From contig CAMNOU010000001.1 of the NCBI GenBank assembly GCA_946546945.1, forward strand, positions 124,001 to 188,000: 64,000 nucleotides of DNA, given 5' to 3'. The stretch's first letter is position 1. Every line of letters starts with the position of its first letter. Of the stretch, positions 8,757 through 18,261 are shown piece after piece. Under the pieces are notes generated by a model. The model ran no database searches. It was given only the letters and a program-made list of their open reading frames with translations, and was not told the origin of the DNA. This stretch comes from an uncultured Lachnospiraceae bacterium. Lineage in GTDB: Bacteria > Bacillota > Clostridia > Lachnospirales > Lachnospiraceae. The position numbers and the translations under genes are program-made.

Positions 8757-10439
8757 TTAAGCCAGAAGCGGCTGGATTGCTTTCGCAAGTTCATCCTTCT
8801 GTGCCTGTGCTTCCGCAAGGTCTTTCCCGAGGGTGGTGAAGTAGGTCTTGATCTTCGGCTCGGTACCGGAAGGACGGATGATTACGGAGGCGCCGCCTTC
8901 TAAGGTATAGATCAGAACGTTCGCAGAAGGAAGTCCTGTCTCGGCTGTGTTCTTGTAGTCGGTGGCTTTCTCAACTTTATAGCCCGCGAATTCTGTGGGC
9001 GGGTTGTCCCTGAGATTCTGCATGATGCTGCTCATCTTGTCCATACCGGTCAGTCCGGGGAATTCGTAGCTGTCGACCTTGTTCAGGTAACGGCCGTACT
9101 GTGCGTAGATCTCCTCGAGACGCTGCTTGATGGAGCTTCCGGTGCTTCTGTAATAAGCGGCCATCTCGCAGATCAGCATGGATGCGATCACGGCATCTTT
9201 GTCGCGGACATAGGGGCCTGCCAGATAGCCATAGCTTTCTTCGAAGCCGAAGATGAAGCGGTCTACCTCGCCTGCCGCCTCGAGTGCGGCAATCTGATCT
9301 CCGATCCACTTGAAGCCGGTAAGGACATTGCGAAGCTCAACGCCATAGTGTGCAGCGACCGCGTCTGCCAGCGGAGTGGATACGATGGATTTGACAGCAA
9401 CAGGAGAAACAGGCATCGTGCCTTTCTCGATGCGGCCTGCGCAGATGTAGTCCAGAAGCAGAACACCCATCTCATTTCCGCTCACAAGTTCGTAGGAACC
9501 ATCGGGACACTTCATGGCGATGCCGACACGGTCTGCGTCGGGATCGGTAGCCAGCATCAGATCGGCGTCTGACTCTTCAGCCAGCTTCAGGCCGAGTTCC
9601 AGAGCTTCAAAGATCTCCGGATTCGGATAGCTGCAGGTCGTGAAATAGCCGTTGGGATATTCCTGCTCGGGAACGATGGTGATATCCGTGATGCCAATAT
9701 CGTTCAGCACGCGCGTAACGGGCACAAGTCCGGAACCGTTCAGCGGGCTGTAGACAAGCTTTAAGCCGGCGGTTCTGCACAGACCGGGACGGACCTGGCG
9801 GTCTTCAATAGCTGCATAAAAAGCATCTTTACAGTCATCACCGACAAAACGGATCAGACCTTTTTCTACACCCTCCGCAAAGGAAATATACTTCGCGCCG
9901 GTCAGAACGTCCGTCTTCTGAATCTCTTCATATACGATGGCAGCGGCGTCATCCGTCATCTGGCAGCCGTCGGGGCCATACGCTTTATAACCATTGTATT
10001 TTGCCGGATTGTGAGATGCGGTCACCATGATACCGGCATTGCATGCATAAAATCTGGTCGCAAAGGAAAGGGCGGGAACAGGCATCAGTGAGTCGTAGAT
10101 GCGGACATGAATGCCGTTCGCGGCGAGAACACCTGCCGCAGTTTTCGCAAAGACATCACTCTTTAAACGGCTGTCATAGCTGATGGCAACGGTCTGATTG
10201 CCGCCCTGGGTCTTTACCCAGTTCGCGAGCCCCTGTGTAGCCTGGCGTACAACATAGATATTCATGCGGTTCGTGCCTGCGCCGAGCACCCCTCTCAATC
10301 CCGCAGTTCCGAACTTCAAAGCTACGGCGAACCGTTCTTTGATCTCATTCTCATCATTCTCAATCCTGCGCAGTTCCGGCTTTAAGTCGGCGTCCTCCAA
10401 ATCTGCTTCCAGCCAGCGCTTATACTCCTCCTGATACAT
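8757..10439 (-). CDS. phosphoglucomutase/phosphomannomutase (alpha-D-phosphohexomutase)
   Basis: 560 residues from the ATG at 10439, which has AAGGAGGTCGCC before it; the frame continues 11 codons upstream without a better site. Domain marks in order: FGTAGLRGVLGAGTNRMN, the phosphoserine loop TASHNPAKYNGYK, the metal loop DPDADRVG, the sugar-recognition loop GFEESYGY, and the C-terminal phosphate-binding RPSGTEPKIK. It interconverts hexose 1- and 6-phosphates and links glycogen/envelope precursor synthesis with glycolysis. Single-gene unit with its own promoter. Confidence 0.93.
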   Translation of the reverse strand: MYQEEYKRWLEADLEDADLKPELRRIENDENEIKERFAVALKFGTAGLRGVLGAGTNRMNIYVVRQATQGLANWVKTQGGNQTVAISYDSRLKSDVFAKTAAGVLAANGIHVRIYDSLMPVPALSFATRFYACNAGIMVTASHNPAKYNGYKAYGPDGCQMTDDAAAIVYEEIQKTDVLTGAKYISFAEGVEKGLIRFVGDDCKDAFYAAIEDRQVRPGLCRTAGLKLVYSPLNGSGLVPVTRVLNDIGITDITIVPEQEYPNGYFTTCSYPNPEIFEALELGLKLAEESDADLMLATDPDADRVGIAMKCPDGSYELVSGNEMGVLLLDYICAGRIEKGTMPVSPVAVKSIVSTPLADAVAAHYGVELRNVLTGFKWIGDQIAALEAAGEVDRFIFGFEESYGYLAGPYVRDKDAVIASMLICEMAAYYRSTGSSIKQRLEEIYAQYGRYLNKVDSYEFPGLTGMDKMSSIMQNLRDNPPTEFAGYKVEKATDYKNTAETGLPSANVLIYTLEGGASVIIRPSGTEPKIKTYFTTLGKDLAEAQAQKDELAKAIQPLLA

Positions 10440-10473
10440 GGCGACCTCCTTCAATTGTCTGATTTGTTTCATT

Positions 10474-10511
10474 GTTTTCCGACATAAAATGCTGATTATG
10501 CGCCGGAAAAC
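10474..10511. repeat. inverted repeat in the phosphosugar mutase leader
   Basis: GTTTTCCG (10474-10481) and CGGAAAAC (10504-10511) form an 8-bp stem with a 22-base loop between promoter and start codon. It could be an operator or an mRNA hairpin. Confidence 0.4.
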
Positions 10512-10520
10512 TACGATATT

Positions 10521-10549
10521 AGTTTACCATAGGAAAAAGGCATTATCAA
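10521..10549 (-). promoter_or_regulatory. promoter of phosphosugar mutase
   Basis: On the minus strand TTGATA (10544-10549), 17-base spacer, TAAACT (10521-10526). Confidence 0.55.
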
Positions 10550-10572
10550 GTAAGGAACTTATTACTTTTCTC

Positions 10573-10601
10573 TTGACAAACATATAGAAAACAAGTATAA
10601 A
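10573..10601 (+). promoter_or_regulatory. promoter of HU gene
   Basis: TTGACA (10573-10578), 17-base spacer, TATAAA (10596-10601), followed about 60 bases later by the HU start with AGGAGGACT upstream. Confidence 0.8.
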
Positions 10602-10660
10602 TAGTTTATGTATACGCAAATAATAATCTGACAGACAGGAATAATTTAGGAGGACTATTT

Positions 10661-10936
10661 ATGAACAAAACAGAATTAGCAGCAATTATGGCGGAGAATG
10701 CCGGTATTTCCAAAAAAGATGCAGAGAAAGCGCTGAATGCTTTTACCGGTGCGGTTGCAGATGCATTAAAGAACGGAGATAAAGTTCAGCTGGTTGGATT
10801 CGGTACATTTGAAGTAGCAGAGCGCCCGGAAAGAGATGGAAGAAATCCCCGTACAGGCGAGACAATGAAGATTGCGGCAAGCAAAGCTCCGAAGTTCAAA
10901 GCAGGCAAAGCTTTAAAAGATATAGTAAACGCTTAA
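10661..10936 (+). CDS. hup: HU family DNA-binding protein
   Basis: 91 residues, standard HU length. It begins [25 protein letters not shown]-type helices and carries the signature [22 protein letters not shown] with the DNA-inserting proline arm. HU is the main nucleoid-associated protein. Its strong promoter, strong ribosome site and own terminator fit a highly expressed gene. Its location directly before rqcP/yabP/yabQ is conserved in Clostridia. Confidence 0.97.
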   Translation: MNKTELAAIMAENAGISKKDAEKALNAFTGAVADALKNGDKVQLVGFGTFEVAERPERDGRNPRTGETMKIAASKAPKFKAGKALKDIVNA

Positions 10937-10949
10937 AGTCAGGTTATTC

Positions 10950-10982
10950 GGACTGTTTCCTTTGCGGGAACAGTCCTTTTTA
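10950..10982 (+). terminator. terminator after HU gene
   Basis: GGACTGTTTCC/GGGAACAGTCC stem followed by TTTTTAT. It may be partial, since rqcP starts only 20 bases later. Confidence 0.85.
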
Positions 10983-11002
10983 TAATAATCAGGAGGGGAC
11001 AG

Positions 11003-11242
11003 ATGCGGTTAGATAAATATTTGAAGGTTTCCAGGCTGATTAAGCGCCGCACCGTGGCCAATGAGGCGTGCGACGCAGGGCGCGTTACGGTGAACGGAAA
11101 GGTGGCAAAAGCATCGCAGGATGTGAAGGTCAATGATATTATTGAGATTACCTTCGGTAATAAGTCCGTCAGGGCAGAAGTGCTTCAGATTGCGGATACT
11201 TCCCGCAAAGAGGAGGCAAAGGAAATGTTCCGTTATCTGTAA
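11003..11242 (+). CDS. rqcP: RqcP, S4-domain ribosome-quality-control factor
   Basis: 79 residues, almost wholly an S4 RNA-binding domain ([34 protein letters not shown]). The size and location upstream of yabP/yabQ/divIC match B. subtilis YabO, now RqcP, which works with RqcH and peptidyl-tRNA on stalled 50S subunits to add alanine tails. A strong AGGAGG lies before the ATG. Confidence 0.9.
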   Translation: MRLDKYLKVSRLIKRRTVANEACDAGRVTVNGKVAKASQDVKVNDIIEITFGNKSVRAEVLQIADTSRKEEAKEMFRYL

Positions 11243-11310
11243 AACAGGAATACGGGCAGCTTCTCTCTCATAGAATGAACTGAAGAAACTGATCTATGAG
11301 GGAGGAATGG

Positions 11311-11598
11311 ATGATGGAAGAGAGACAGGCATCCGGGCCGCAGAAAATGACCGTGACGAACCGGGCCGGCTGTATACTGACCGGGATCACAGATATCTTA
11401 TCATTTGATGTGGATGAGATTCTTCTTGAGACGAATCTCGGTATGCTGATGATCCGCGGAAAGGATCTTCACGTAAACCGGCTGACACTGGAAAAGGGAG
11501 AGGCGGATATTACCGGCAGGATCGATTCCCTGCAGTATTCGGATATGTCCAAAGGAAACGGGCAGAAAGAAAAGCTTCTCCACCGGCTGTTTCAGTAA
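11311..11598 (+). CDS. yabP: sporulation protein YabP
   Basis: About 95 residues from the ATG at 11311, which is served by GGGAGG; an upstream ATG at 11296 lacks a site and another is at 11314. The sequence KMTVTNRAGCILTGITDILSF and LHVNRLTLEKGEADITGRIDSL is the YabP fold. YabP acts in the mother cell during spore coat/cortex formation. It overlaps yabQ by one base (TAATG), so the two are coupled. Confidence 0.9.
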   Translation: MMEERQASGPQKMTVTNRAGCILTGITDILSFDVDEILLETNLGMLMIRGKDLHVNRLTLEKGEADITGRIDSLQYSDMSKGNGQKEKLLHRLFQ

Positions 11599-11933
11599 TG
11601 GTTCAGGAAGAAATCGTCAGACAGGCAGTGCTTTTTTCGCAGGCAGCCGCTCTGGGGGCAGGACTTCTGGCCCTGTATGATGTGCTCCGGATCATCCGCC
11701 GGCTCATCCGGCACAATGCGGCGGCCGTTGCAGCGGAGGATCTGCTGTTCTGGGTTTTCTGCGGCATCGCGATGTTCGGATTTATGTACCGGGAGAATGA
11801 CGGCGTCATCCGGGGATTTCTGGTGCTGGGCGCAGCCGCAGGCATGCTTCTTTACACGATGATCGTCAGCAGAAGGATCTTAAAGAAAAAGAGATTCCAA
11901 AAAAGGATTGAAAAAAAGAGTCAAAGCAGGTAG
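11598..11933 (+). CDS. yabQ: spore cortex biosynthesis protein YabQ
   Basis: 111 residues with an amphipathic/hydrophobic start, three membrane segments (about 10-30, 45-65, 68-88) and a basic tail (RRILKKKRFQKRIEKK). Position after yabP and the YDVLRIIRRLIRH motif identify YabQ, a forespore-outer-membrane protein needed for cortex synthesis in B. subtilis. Start codon overlaps the yabP stop. Confidence 0.88.
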   Translation: MVQEEIVRQAVLFSQAAALGAGLLALYDVLRIIRRLIRHNAAAVAAEDLLFWVFCGIAMFGFMYRENDGVIRGFLVLGAAAGMLLYTMIVSRRILKKKRFQKRIEKKSQSR

Positions 11934-11949
11934 AATGAATATAAGTAAG

Positions 11950-11977
11950 CAAAAGGCCGCACCAGAGATGCCTTTTG
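11950..11977 (+). terminator. weak terminator-like hairpin after yabQ
   Basis: CAAAAGGC (11950-11957) and GCCTTTTG (11970-11977) with a 12-base loop, and only a short T-run. It may lower read-through from yabQ into the divIC-like gene. Confidence 0.45.
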
Positions 11978-12024
11978 TGAATAGCTCAGAAGAATGACTA
12001 AGAATATTGAAAGAAGGCTTGTGC

Positions 12025-12318
12025 ATGCGAAATAGAAAAAGAAAAAGACAGTCCAGAACAGGGAAGATCTGTATTTCCTGTATGGTCCTGGTGCTGACGT
12101 TGATTATGTCTGTTCAGATTGTGCGTCTGTATCATAAGGATCAGGACTATCAGAAGCAGCAGCAGGAATTGCAGGCTCAGCTGGATGAGGAGAAGCAGAG
12201 AGCTGAGGATCTGGAGGCCAGACAGGAGTATGTGGGGACAGACCAGTATGTTGAGGATGTTGCCCGGCAGAAGCTCGGCATGGTCTATCCGGATGAGATC
12301 GTTTTCAAGGAAGAGTAA
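12025..12318 (+). CDS. divIC: septum formation initiator (DivIC/FtsB-like)
   Basis: 97 residues from the ATG at 12025 (AAGAAGG upstream). A basic N-terminus, one membrane segment (about 12-32), a coiled coil rich in Q/E/L (about 38-72) and the C-terminal GTDQYVEDVARQKLGMVYPDE motif are the FtsB/DivIC plan. It joins DivIB and FtsL at the division septum. Its place between yabQ and spoIIE is the conserved Firmicutes order. Confidence 0.88.
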   Translation: MRNRKRKRQSRTGKICISCMVLVLTLIMSVQIVRLYHKDQDYQKQQQELQAQLDEEKQRAEDLEARQEYVGTDQYVEDVARQKLGMVYPDEIVFKEE

Positions 12319-12323
12319 TCAAG

Positions 12324-12353
12324 AGAGATCGCGAATACAGCGGTCTCTTTTTA
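12324..12353 (+). terminator. terminator after divIC-like gene
   Basis: AGAGATCGC (12324-12332) with GCGGTCTCT (12340-12348) and TTTTTA. It insulates the next gene, spoIIE. Confidence 0.8.
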
Positions 12354-12411
12354 GTATGTTAAAAAACTTCAGCTGCATAAAATCGATTCAAAAATCTGAC
12401 TGAAACCGAAC

Positions 12412-12478
12412 TTTGGCGAAAAGTTTTCCGGAATCAGGAAATTGTTTGACAAAGATTTTTTCTTCACAGTTTTAAAAT
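12412..12478 (+). promoter_or_regulatory. Spo0A-type promoter of spoIIE
   Basis: TTGACA (12446-12451) and TAAAAT (12473-12478) are 21 bases apart, an abnormal spacing that B. subtilis Spo0A-dependent promoters such as spoIIE and spoIIG also have. A 0A box TGGCGAA lies at 12414-12420 and a one-mismatch box TGACAAA (12447-12453) overlaps the -35 element, as in the B. subtilis promoters. Confidence 0.7.
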
Positions 12479-12532
12479 ATCCCGCAGAATACGGCCGCGA
12501 GAAGCGGTCTGCAGGAAAGAGGAGATTTTGTG

Positions 12533-14368
12533 ATGAAAAAATTTGATGTAAAACAAATGATGATCTGTGTTCTGGCGCTGCTTTCCTCCCGTTTTACGGC
12601 AGGCGGAGTCTGCCCGCTTGTGCCTGCTGTCTTTATGACCGGCTATATGTCCGGTGTGAACAGGAGCATGCTGTTTTTGTGTACAATCGCAGGACTGCTT
12701 CTATTGGGCCCGGTTTCTGTGCTGGTCAGATACGGGCTGATCGTTCTTGCCTCTGCGCTGATGGTAAAGCTTGCGGAGAGAGTGTTCCGCAAATGCAGGA
12801 CAGTTGTGTCGGCCGGGATTGCAGGGACGGTGACGGCCGGGGTGCCTGTTTTATGGGAAGTTCTGCATGTGCCGAAAACAGAGGGCATTCTGATCGATCT
12901 GCTGGAAGGGCTGTTCGTCTTTGGCTTTGTCTATGTGATGACAAGAATATCGTATCTGTTTCTGGAATGGGAACCATCCCGCGCAGAAATTGTGCCGGTG
13001 GCGGTTCAGGGGCAGGAGCGGCTGAATGAATATGCCAGATCTTTTAATCAGCTTGCCCGCACCTTTCAGCAGGTGAACCGTTTTAAAAGGGACTTTTCGG
13101 AAGAAGAACTGGGCAGAATGCATCATGAGGTGACCGGCGGCCTGTGCATTTCCTGCAGCCACTGCGCGGCCTGCTGGGAACATGAGTATTCACCGATGTA
13201 TCAGATTCTGTATCGTTTTCTGCAGTCCATTGTACTGGGGGAAAAGACGAACGAGTCGGAGGCCGAACTCAGAGAACACTGTCAGAATATGGATGAGATG
13301 GTCCGGCAGGTCACAAGGGTCTTTGAAAAGGCGCATCTGAATATGGCCTGGTACAACCGGCTTCAGGAGAACAGGGATGCGATCGCCCAGCAGCTGGACG
13401 CGATGGCTTATATTATGGAGGATTGCGCAAACAATGAACAGGACGTGACATCTTCCCAGACAAAGATGGCCGCGGCGGTCAGGTATGCCTTAAAAGAGAT
13501 GGGCATTCTCTGTGACAGCCTGCGCATTCTCAGACATTCCGGAGGGAAACTGGAGATCCGTATGGAGGCCAGGACCGGAGGGAAAGCCTATATTTCCGTA
13601 AAAGAAGCGGCAAATGCCATCAGCAGGGCAGTAAACCGGTGTTTTCTGCCGTCCAAAGACAGCCGGATGCTTTTGCCGGAAAAAGGAGCATCGGTCTGCT
13701 TTGTGGAAACCAGTGCCATGACCGCGCATTACGGGGTTGCCCGCGCGGTGCGGGAGGGCGAGCAGGTTTCCGGGGACAGCTTTTCTTTTCTGATAACGGA
13801 TGGAGGAAAATGCATCCTCTGTCTCTCAGACGGCATGGGGAGCGGCTATAGCGCTTGTAAAGAAAGCGAAATGGTGATAGATTTAATAGAGAAATTTATG
13901 GAGAGCGGATTCCGTCCGGATCTGGCTCTCCGGATGATGAATTCGGCCATGGTGACGCATGGGGAAAACAATCTGTTTTCCACTGTTGACCTGGCGGAGA
14001 TTGATCTGGATTCCGGCAGGACACAATTCTATAAAACCGGTGCCGCGGCGACTTTTATTCTTCACGATCAGTCGGTGCGCTGGATCGATGATACCAGCAT
14101 GCCGGTCGGCGTGTTCATGAACCAGCGTCCGGCCAGAGAAGAAACGATTCTGGAGGCTGGAGATTATGTGGTGATGATGACGGACGGGGCGCTGGAATAT
14201 CTGGATACCGACAATGCAAAAACGACAATGGCTGACATTATTCTGTCGGCAGATGCTTCGGGTCCGGCCGCGTTCGCGCAGCAGATCCTGCAGAGGATTC
14301 TGGAACTTACCGGAGGCCGCGTCCGGGATGATATGACGATCCTGACGGCAGCACTGTGGAATGTGTAA
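12533..14368 (+). CDS. spoIIE: stage II sporulation protein E, PP2C phosphatase
   Basis: 611 residues from the ATG at 12533 (GAGGAG upstream). About five membrane segments lie in residues 5-145, then a cytoplasmic middle region with a CISCSHCAACWEHEY cysteine cluster, and a C-terminal PP2C phosphatase (about 400-611: ITDGGKCILCLSDGMGSG, VVMMTDGALE, VRDDMTIL). SpoIIE dephosphorylates SpoIIAA to release sigma-F in the forespore and helps form the polar septum. It is shorter than the roughly 827-residue B. subtilis protein, mostly by having half its membrane segments. The promoter has the Spo0A pattern. Confidence 0.93.
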   Translation: MKKFDVKQMMICVLALLSSRFTAGGVCPLVPAVFMTGYMSGVNRSMLFLCTIAGLLLLGPVSVLVRYGLIVLASALMVKLAERVFRKCRTVVSAGIAGTVTAGVPVLWEVLHVPKTEGILIDLLEGLFVFGFVYVMTRISYLFLEWEPSRAEIVPVAVQGQERLNEYARSFNQLARTFQQVNRFKRDFSEEELGRMHHEVTGGLCISCSHCAACWEHEYSPMYQILYRFLQSIVLGEKTNESEAELREHCQNMDEMVRQVTRVFEKAHLNMAWYNRLQENRDAIAQQLDAMAYIMEDCANNEQDVTSSQTKMAAAVRYALKEMGILCDSLRILRHSGGKLEIRMEARTGGKAYISVKEAANAISRAVNRCFLPSKDSRMLLPEKGASVCFVETSAMTAHYGVARAVREGEQVSGDSFSFLITDGGKCILCLSDGMGSGYSACKESEMVIDLIEKFMESGFRPDLALRMMNSAMVTHGENNLFSTVDLAEIDLDSGRTQFYKTGAAATFILHDQSVRWIDDTSMPVGVFMNQRPAREETILEAGDYVVMMTDGALEYLDTDNAKTTMADIILSADASGPAAFAQQILQRILELTGGRVRDDMTILTAALWNV

Positions 14369-14402
14369 AACAAAGGCCGCAGCAGGGTGATGGGAGAAAA
14401 GG

Positions 14403-15848
14403 ATGTTTCAAAAGATACGGATTTTTCTGGAAAAACAGCATATGATAGAGAGCGGAGACCACGTGATTGCCGGCCTTTCGGGCGGCGCGGATTCGGTCTT
14501 TCTGCTGCTGCTTCTGGATGAGCTGCGAAAAACCATGGAATTTTCCCTGACCGCAGTCCATGTGGAACACGGGATCCGGGGGGAGGAGAGCCTGCGGGAC
14601 GCACAGTTCTCGCGCCGTCTGAGTGAAAGCCGGGGGATTCCGTTTGTGATGTATTCGGCAGACGCGCCGTCCCGGGCGAAACAGCGGCATCTGACGCTGG
14701 AGGAGGCCGCGAGAGAGCTGCGTTACGAATGTTTCCGCAGGGCGCTGGATGAGTGCGGAGCTGATAAGGTGGCGGTCGCCCATCATGCGGACGATCTCGC
14801 GGAGACCATGCTGTTTCATCTGGCCAGAGGTACGGGAATCCGGGGACTGTCCGGGATTGCGCCGGTCCTTCCCTTTGCGGCGTCGAAACCATGTGCCATC
14901 ATCCGCCCTTTGTTATGTGTGACCCGCAGGGAAATCGAGGAATGGCTCAAAAAACAGGGGCAAAGTTATTGCGAGGACAGCACGAATTCGGATCTGTATT
15001 ATGCCAGGAACCGGATCCGCACACAGATCCTGCCGGAAATGCGTCTTTTGAATGCCAGGGCCGCGGAGCATATGCAGAGGACAGCCGCTGAGCTTGCTGA
15101 AATCAGCGCTTTTCTGGATGAGACAGCGCTTCAGAGAGGCCGGGACTGCTATGAAAAGAGGGACTGCCCCGGGCATCCGGAAGCGCAGGAGATCCGGATC
15201 GACTGTGAGAAGTTTCTTGCTCTGCCGGCTGTCCTGCAAAAGAATCTGATGCATCAGCTGATCGCCATGGCGGCAGGCCGGAAGAAAGACATCGGCGCGG
15301 TCCATGTGGAGTCGGCCATCGGTCTGGCTGCGGGGGGAACGGGAAAGCGCGTGATGCTGCCCTGCGGCCTCATTGCCGAAAAAAGCTATGGGGAGGTGTT
15401 CCTCAGAAAAAAGGAAGAGACGAATGCGGGGATCCCGCCGGCGGATTTAAAGATTCCCGGAGTGATTTTTCCGGTAAACGGCATAACCGTGCGGACAGAA
15501 TTGATAGAATTTGATGGGAATCTTCAACAAATTCCAAAAAAGAGATATACGAAATGGTTCGATTATGATAAAATAAAATTTACTGTTCAGCTTCGAAACA
15601 GAAGCAAAGGAGATTTTCTGACAATCAATTCTGACGGAGGAACAAAGAAACTTAAAAATTGGTTCATTGATGAGAAAATTCCCCAAAATAAACGTGATGC
15701 CATACCGCTCCTGGCAGATGGGAACCATATTCTCTGGGTCTGCGGATACCGCATCAGTGAAGCCTATAAAGTTTCAAAAGAAACAAAACGCGTGCTGGTC
15801 GTTGCTTTGGACGGGAAAATACATTCGGAGGATGAAGTTAATGAGTGA
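14403..15848 (+). CDS. tilS: tRNA(Ile)-lysidine synthetase
   Basis: 481 residues with the PP-loop ATP pyrophosphatase motif SGGADS near 29-34, HVEHGIRGEES, and HHADDLAETML. The C-terminal TilS domain (LQNRSKGDFLTIN... KNWFIDEKIPQNKRD...) is complete. It changes C34 to lysidine in tRNA-Ile(CAU) so that it reads AUA. It follows spoIIE by 34 bases and overlaps hpt by 8 bases; tilS-hpt-ftsH is a widely conserved order. Confidence 0.95.
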   Translation: MFQKIRIFLEKQHMIESGDHVIAGLSGGADSVFLLLLLDELRKTMEFSLTAVHVEHGIRGEESLRDAQFSRRLSESRGIPFVMYSADAPSRAKQRHLTLEEAARELRYECFRRALDECGADKVAVAHHADDLAETMLFHLARGTGIRGLSGIAPVLPFAASKPCAIIRPLLCVTRREIEEWLKKQGQSYCEDSTNSDLYYARNRIRTQILPEMRLLNARAAEHMQRTAAELAEISAFLDETALQRGRDCYEKRDCPGHPEAQEIRIDCEKFLALPAVLQKNLMHQLIAMAAGRKKDIGAVHVESAIGLAAGGTGKRVMLPCGLIAEKSYGEVFLRKKEETNAGIPPADLKIPGVIFPVNGITVRTELIEFDGNLQQIPKKRYTKWFDYDKIKFTVQLRNRSKGDFLTINSDGGTKKLKNWFIDEKIPQNKRDAIPLLADGNHILWVCGYRISEAYKVSKETKRVLVVALDGKIHSEDEVNE

Positions 15849-16362
15849 AAAGATTCATGTCATGTTTACTGAGGAACAGGTGGATAAGAAGATCCGTGAG
15901 CTGGGTGAGCAGATCAGTGCGGATCTGCACGGAGAGCCGGTAAAACTGGTCTGCGTTCTGAAGGGAGCCAGTTTTTTTGCCTGCGAGCTTGCGAAACGCA
16001 TCAGTGCGCCGGTCTATATGGACTTTATGTATGTTTCCAGTTACGGGAACGGGACGGAATCTTCCGGAGAGGTGAAAATCACCAGAGATCTGGAAAGCCC
16101 CATCGAAGGAGAAAATGTGCTCATTGTGGAGGATATCATTGATTCGGGAAACACACTGCATTTTCTGCAGAAGGAGTTCAAAGACCGCGGCGCAAAGCAG
16201 GTGCGTATCTGTACACTCCTTTCCAAGCCGGACCGCAGACAGGTAGAAGTAGATGTGGATTATATCGGCTATGTAATTCCGGATGAATTTGTTGTGGGAT
16301 ACGGGCTCGACTATGCGCAGAGATACCGCAATCTTCCTTATATTGGAGTGATTGAACTATAA
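15841..16362 (+). CDS. hpt: hypoxanthine phosphoribosyltransferase
   Basis: 173 residues from the ATG at 15841, inside the end of tilS. The PRPP-binding loop VLIVEDIIDSGNTL and the flexible-loop region SSYGNGTESSGEVKI are intact, as is the VVGYGLDYAQRYRNLPYIG end. The enzyme salvages hypoxanthine and guanine to IMP and GMP. The translational overlap with tilS and the close ftsH give one operon. Confidence 0.95.
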   Translation: MSEKIHVMFTEEQVDKKIRELGEQISADLHGEPVKLVCVLKGASFFACELAKRISAPVYMDFMYVSSYGNGTESSGEVKITRDLESPIEGENVLIVEDIIDSGNTLHFLQKEFKDRGAKQVRICTLLSKPDRRQVEVDVDYIGYVIPDEFVVGYGLDYAQRYRNLPYIGVIEL

Positions 16363-16389
16363 ACAAAAGGAAATGAAGGAGCATCAATA

Positions 16390-18231
16390 GTGAGACGAAA
16401 TTTTAGAGGAATCGGCCTGTATGTATTTATTATTGTAATCATTATTCTGATCTGGCAGGCTGTCGGTTCCGGAAATATGACAGCAGTGACATGCACATAC
16501 GCACAATTCCAGGAGTATATGGAGAAGGGGGAGGTCAGATCTCTGGTCATCAAACAGAACAGGGAAGTGCCTACCGGCGTGGTTGTGCTGAATATGACGG
16601 AAGGCGGACAGGAGCAGTTCGCCGTATCTGACGTGACGGAAGTAGAGAGCTATTTAGATGAGATCGGATATACGGAATACTCGCTGCGGGATGTCCCGAG
16701 AGACAATTCAATCATATCCATCATTCCGTCTGTCATCATGGTCATTGTGCTTATTTTTATGTTTATGATGATGGCGGGACAGACGAACGGCGGAGGCAGC
16801 AATGCCAGGATGATGAATTTCGGGAAAAGCCGGGCAAGGCTGACGACCGGTGAAAATGTGAACGTCCGCTTCAAAGATGTGGCAGGCCTCCGGGAAGAAA
16901 AAGAAGAGCTGGAAGGGATGGTCGACTTTCTGAAAGATCCGGGCAAGTATACACAGCTCGGCGCGAGGATTCCCAAAGGAGTACTTCTGGTGGGCCCTCC
17001 CGGTACCGGAAAGACGCTGATCGCAAAAGCGGTCGCGGGTGAGGCCGGCGTACCGTTCTTTTCCATTTCCGGATCTGACTTTGTGGAGATGTTCGTCGGC
17101 GTCGGCGCTTCCCGCGTGAGAGATATGTTTGCAGATGCCAAAAGACATGCTCCCTGTATTATTTTTATCGATGAGATCGATGCCGTCGGCCGCAGGCGCG
17201 GTACCGGAATGGGCGGCGGACACGATGAGCGCGAACAGACGCTGAATCAGCTTCTGGTCGAGATGGACGGCTTTGGCGTCAATGAGGGGATTATTGTGAT
17301 TTCCGCGACAAACCGTGTGGATATTCTGGACCCTGCGCTGCTGCGTCCGGGACGTTTTGACCGGAAGGTCTATGTGGGACGCCCCGATGTAGCCGGACGG
17401 GAACAGATCCTTCAGGTGCATGCCGGCAACAAGCCTTTGTCGGAAGATGTGGATCTGAAGCAGGTCGCGCAGACGACAGCTGGATTTACCGGCGCGGATC
17501 TGGAGAACTTGATGAATGAAGCCGCGATCCTTGCCGCGAAAGAAGAGCGGGCCTATATCTGTCAGGACGATATCCGGAGAGCGTTTATCAAGGTGGGCAT
17601 CGGCGCGGAGAAGAAGAGCCGTGTGATCACGGAGAAAGAAAGACGCATCACGGCTTATCATGAATCCGGCCACGCCATTCTGTTCCATCTGCTTCCGGAT
17701 GTGGGACCTGTGTATACCGTGTCCATTATTCCTACCGGAATCGGAGCAGCCGGTTATACGATGCCGCTTCCGGAGAAGGATGAAATGTTCAACACAAAGA
17801 AGCAGATGCTCCAGGAGATCATGGTGGATCTGGGCGGACGTATTGCCGAGGAACTTGTTTTTGATGATGTGACGACCGGCGCGTCCCAGGATATCAAACA
17901 GGCGACCTCTGTGGCCAAATCGATGGTGACAAAATACGGCATGTCTGATTCCATTGGTCTGCTGAATTATGATAATGATGACGATGAAGTTTTTATCGGA
18001 CGGGACCTGGCACATACACGCGGATACAGTGAGAGCGTCGCTTCCAGAATCGATGCCGAGATCAAGCGCATTGTGGATGAGTGTTATGCAAAGGCCAGAG
18101 AAATCATTCTGGCGCATGAGGACGTTCTTCACCGCAGCGCAGCCCTTCTCCTTGAGAAGGAAAAGATTGACAGGAAGGAGTTTGAGGCGCTGTTCTCCGA
18201 AACAGATTCCGCAGCACCAATGACAAAATAG
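16390..18231 (+). CDS. ftsH: ATP-dependent zinc metalloprotease FtsH
   Basis: 613 residues with a GTG start. Two membrane segments (about 9-26 and 108-127) enclose an extracytoplasmic loop. The AAA module has Walker A GPPGTGKT near 202-209, Walker B IIFIDEID, and the pore motif [12 protein letters not shown]. The zinc site HESGH is in the peptidase domain. It degrades membrane and regulatory proteins; in sporulating Firmicutes it also removes Spo0E-type factors. Last gene of the tilS-hpt-ftsH unit. Confidence 0.96.
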   Translation: MRRNFRGIGLYVFIIVIIILIWQAVGSGNMTAVTCTYAQFQEYMEKGEVRSLVIKQNREVPTGVVVLNMTEGGQEQFAVSDVTEVESYLDEIGYTEYSLRDVPRDNSIISIIPSVIMVIVLIFMFMMMAGQTNGGGSNARMMNFGKSRARLTTGENVNVRFKDVAGLREEKEELEGMVDFLKDPGKYTQLGARIPKGVLLVGPPGTGKTLIAKAVAGEAGVPFFSISGSDFVEMFVGVGASRVRDMFADAKRHAPCIIFIDEIDAVGRRRGTGMGGGHDEREQTLNQLLVEMDGFGVNEGIIVISATNRVDILDPALLRPGRFDRKVYVGRPDVAGREQILQVHAGNKPLSEDVDLKQVAQTTAGFTGADLENLMNEAAILAAKEERAYICQDDIRRAFIKVGIGAEKKSRVITEKERRITAYHESGHAILFHLLPDVGPVYTVSIIPTGIGAAGYTMPLPEKDEMFNTKKQMLQEIMVDLGGRIAEELVFDDVTTGASQDIKQATSVAKSMVTKYGMSDSIGLLNYDNDDDEVFIGRDLAHTRGYSESVASRIDAEIKRIVDECYAKAREIILAHEDVLHRSAALLLEKEKIDRKEFEALFSETDSAAPMTK

Positions 18232-18261
18232 GAAATAAAATATGAAAGTAGAACAGATATT

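Noticed and set aside
11935-11997. 20-codon frame after yabQ
   Set aside because: It spans a terminator-like hairpin and has only a weak ribosome site; no sign of conservation can be seen.
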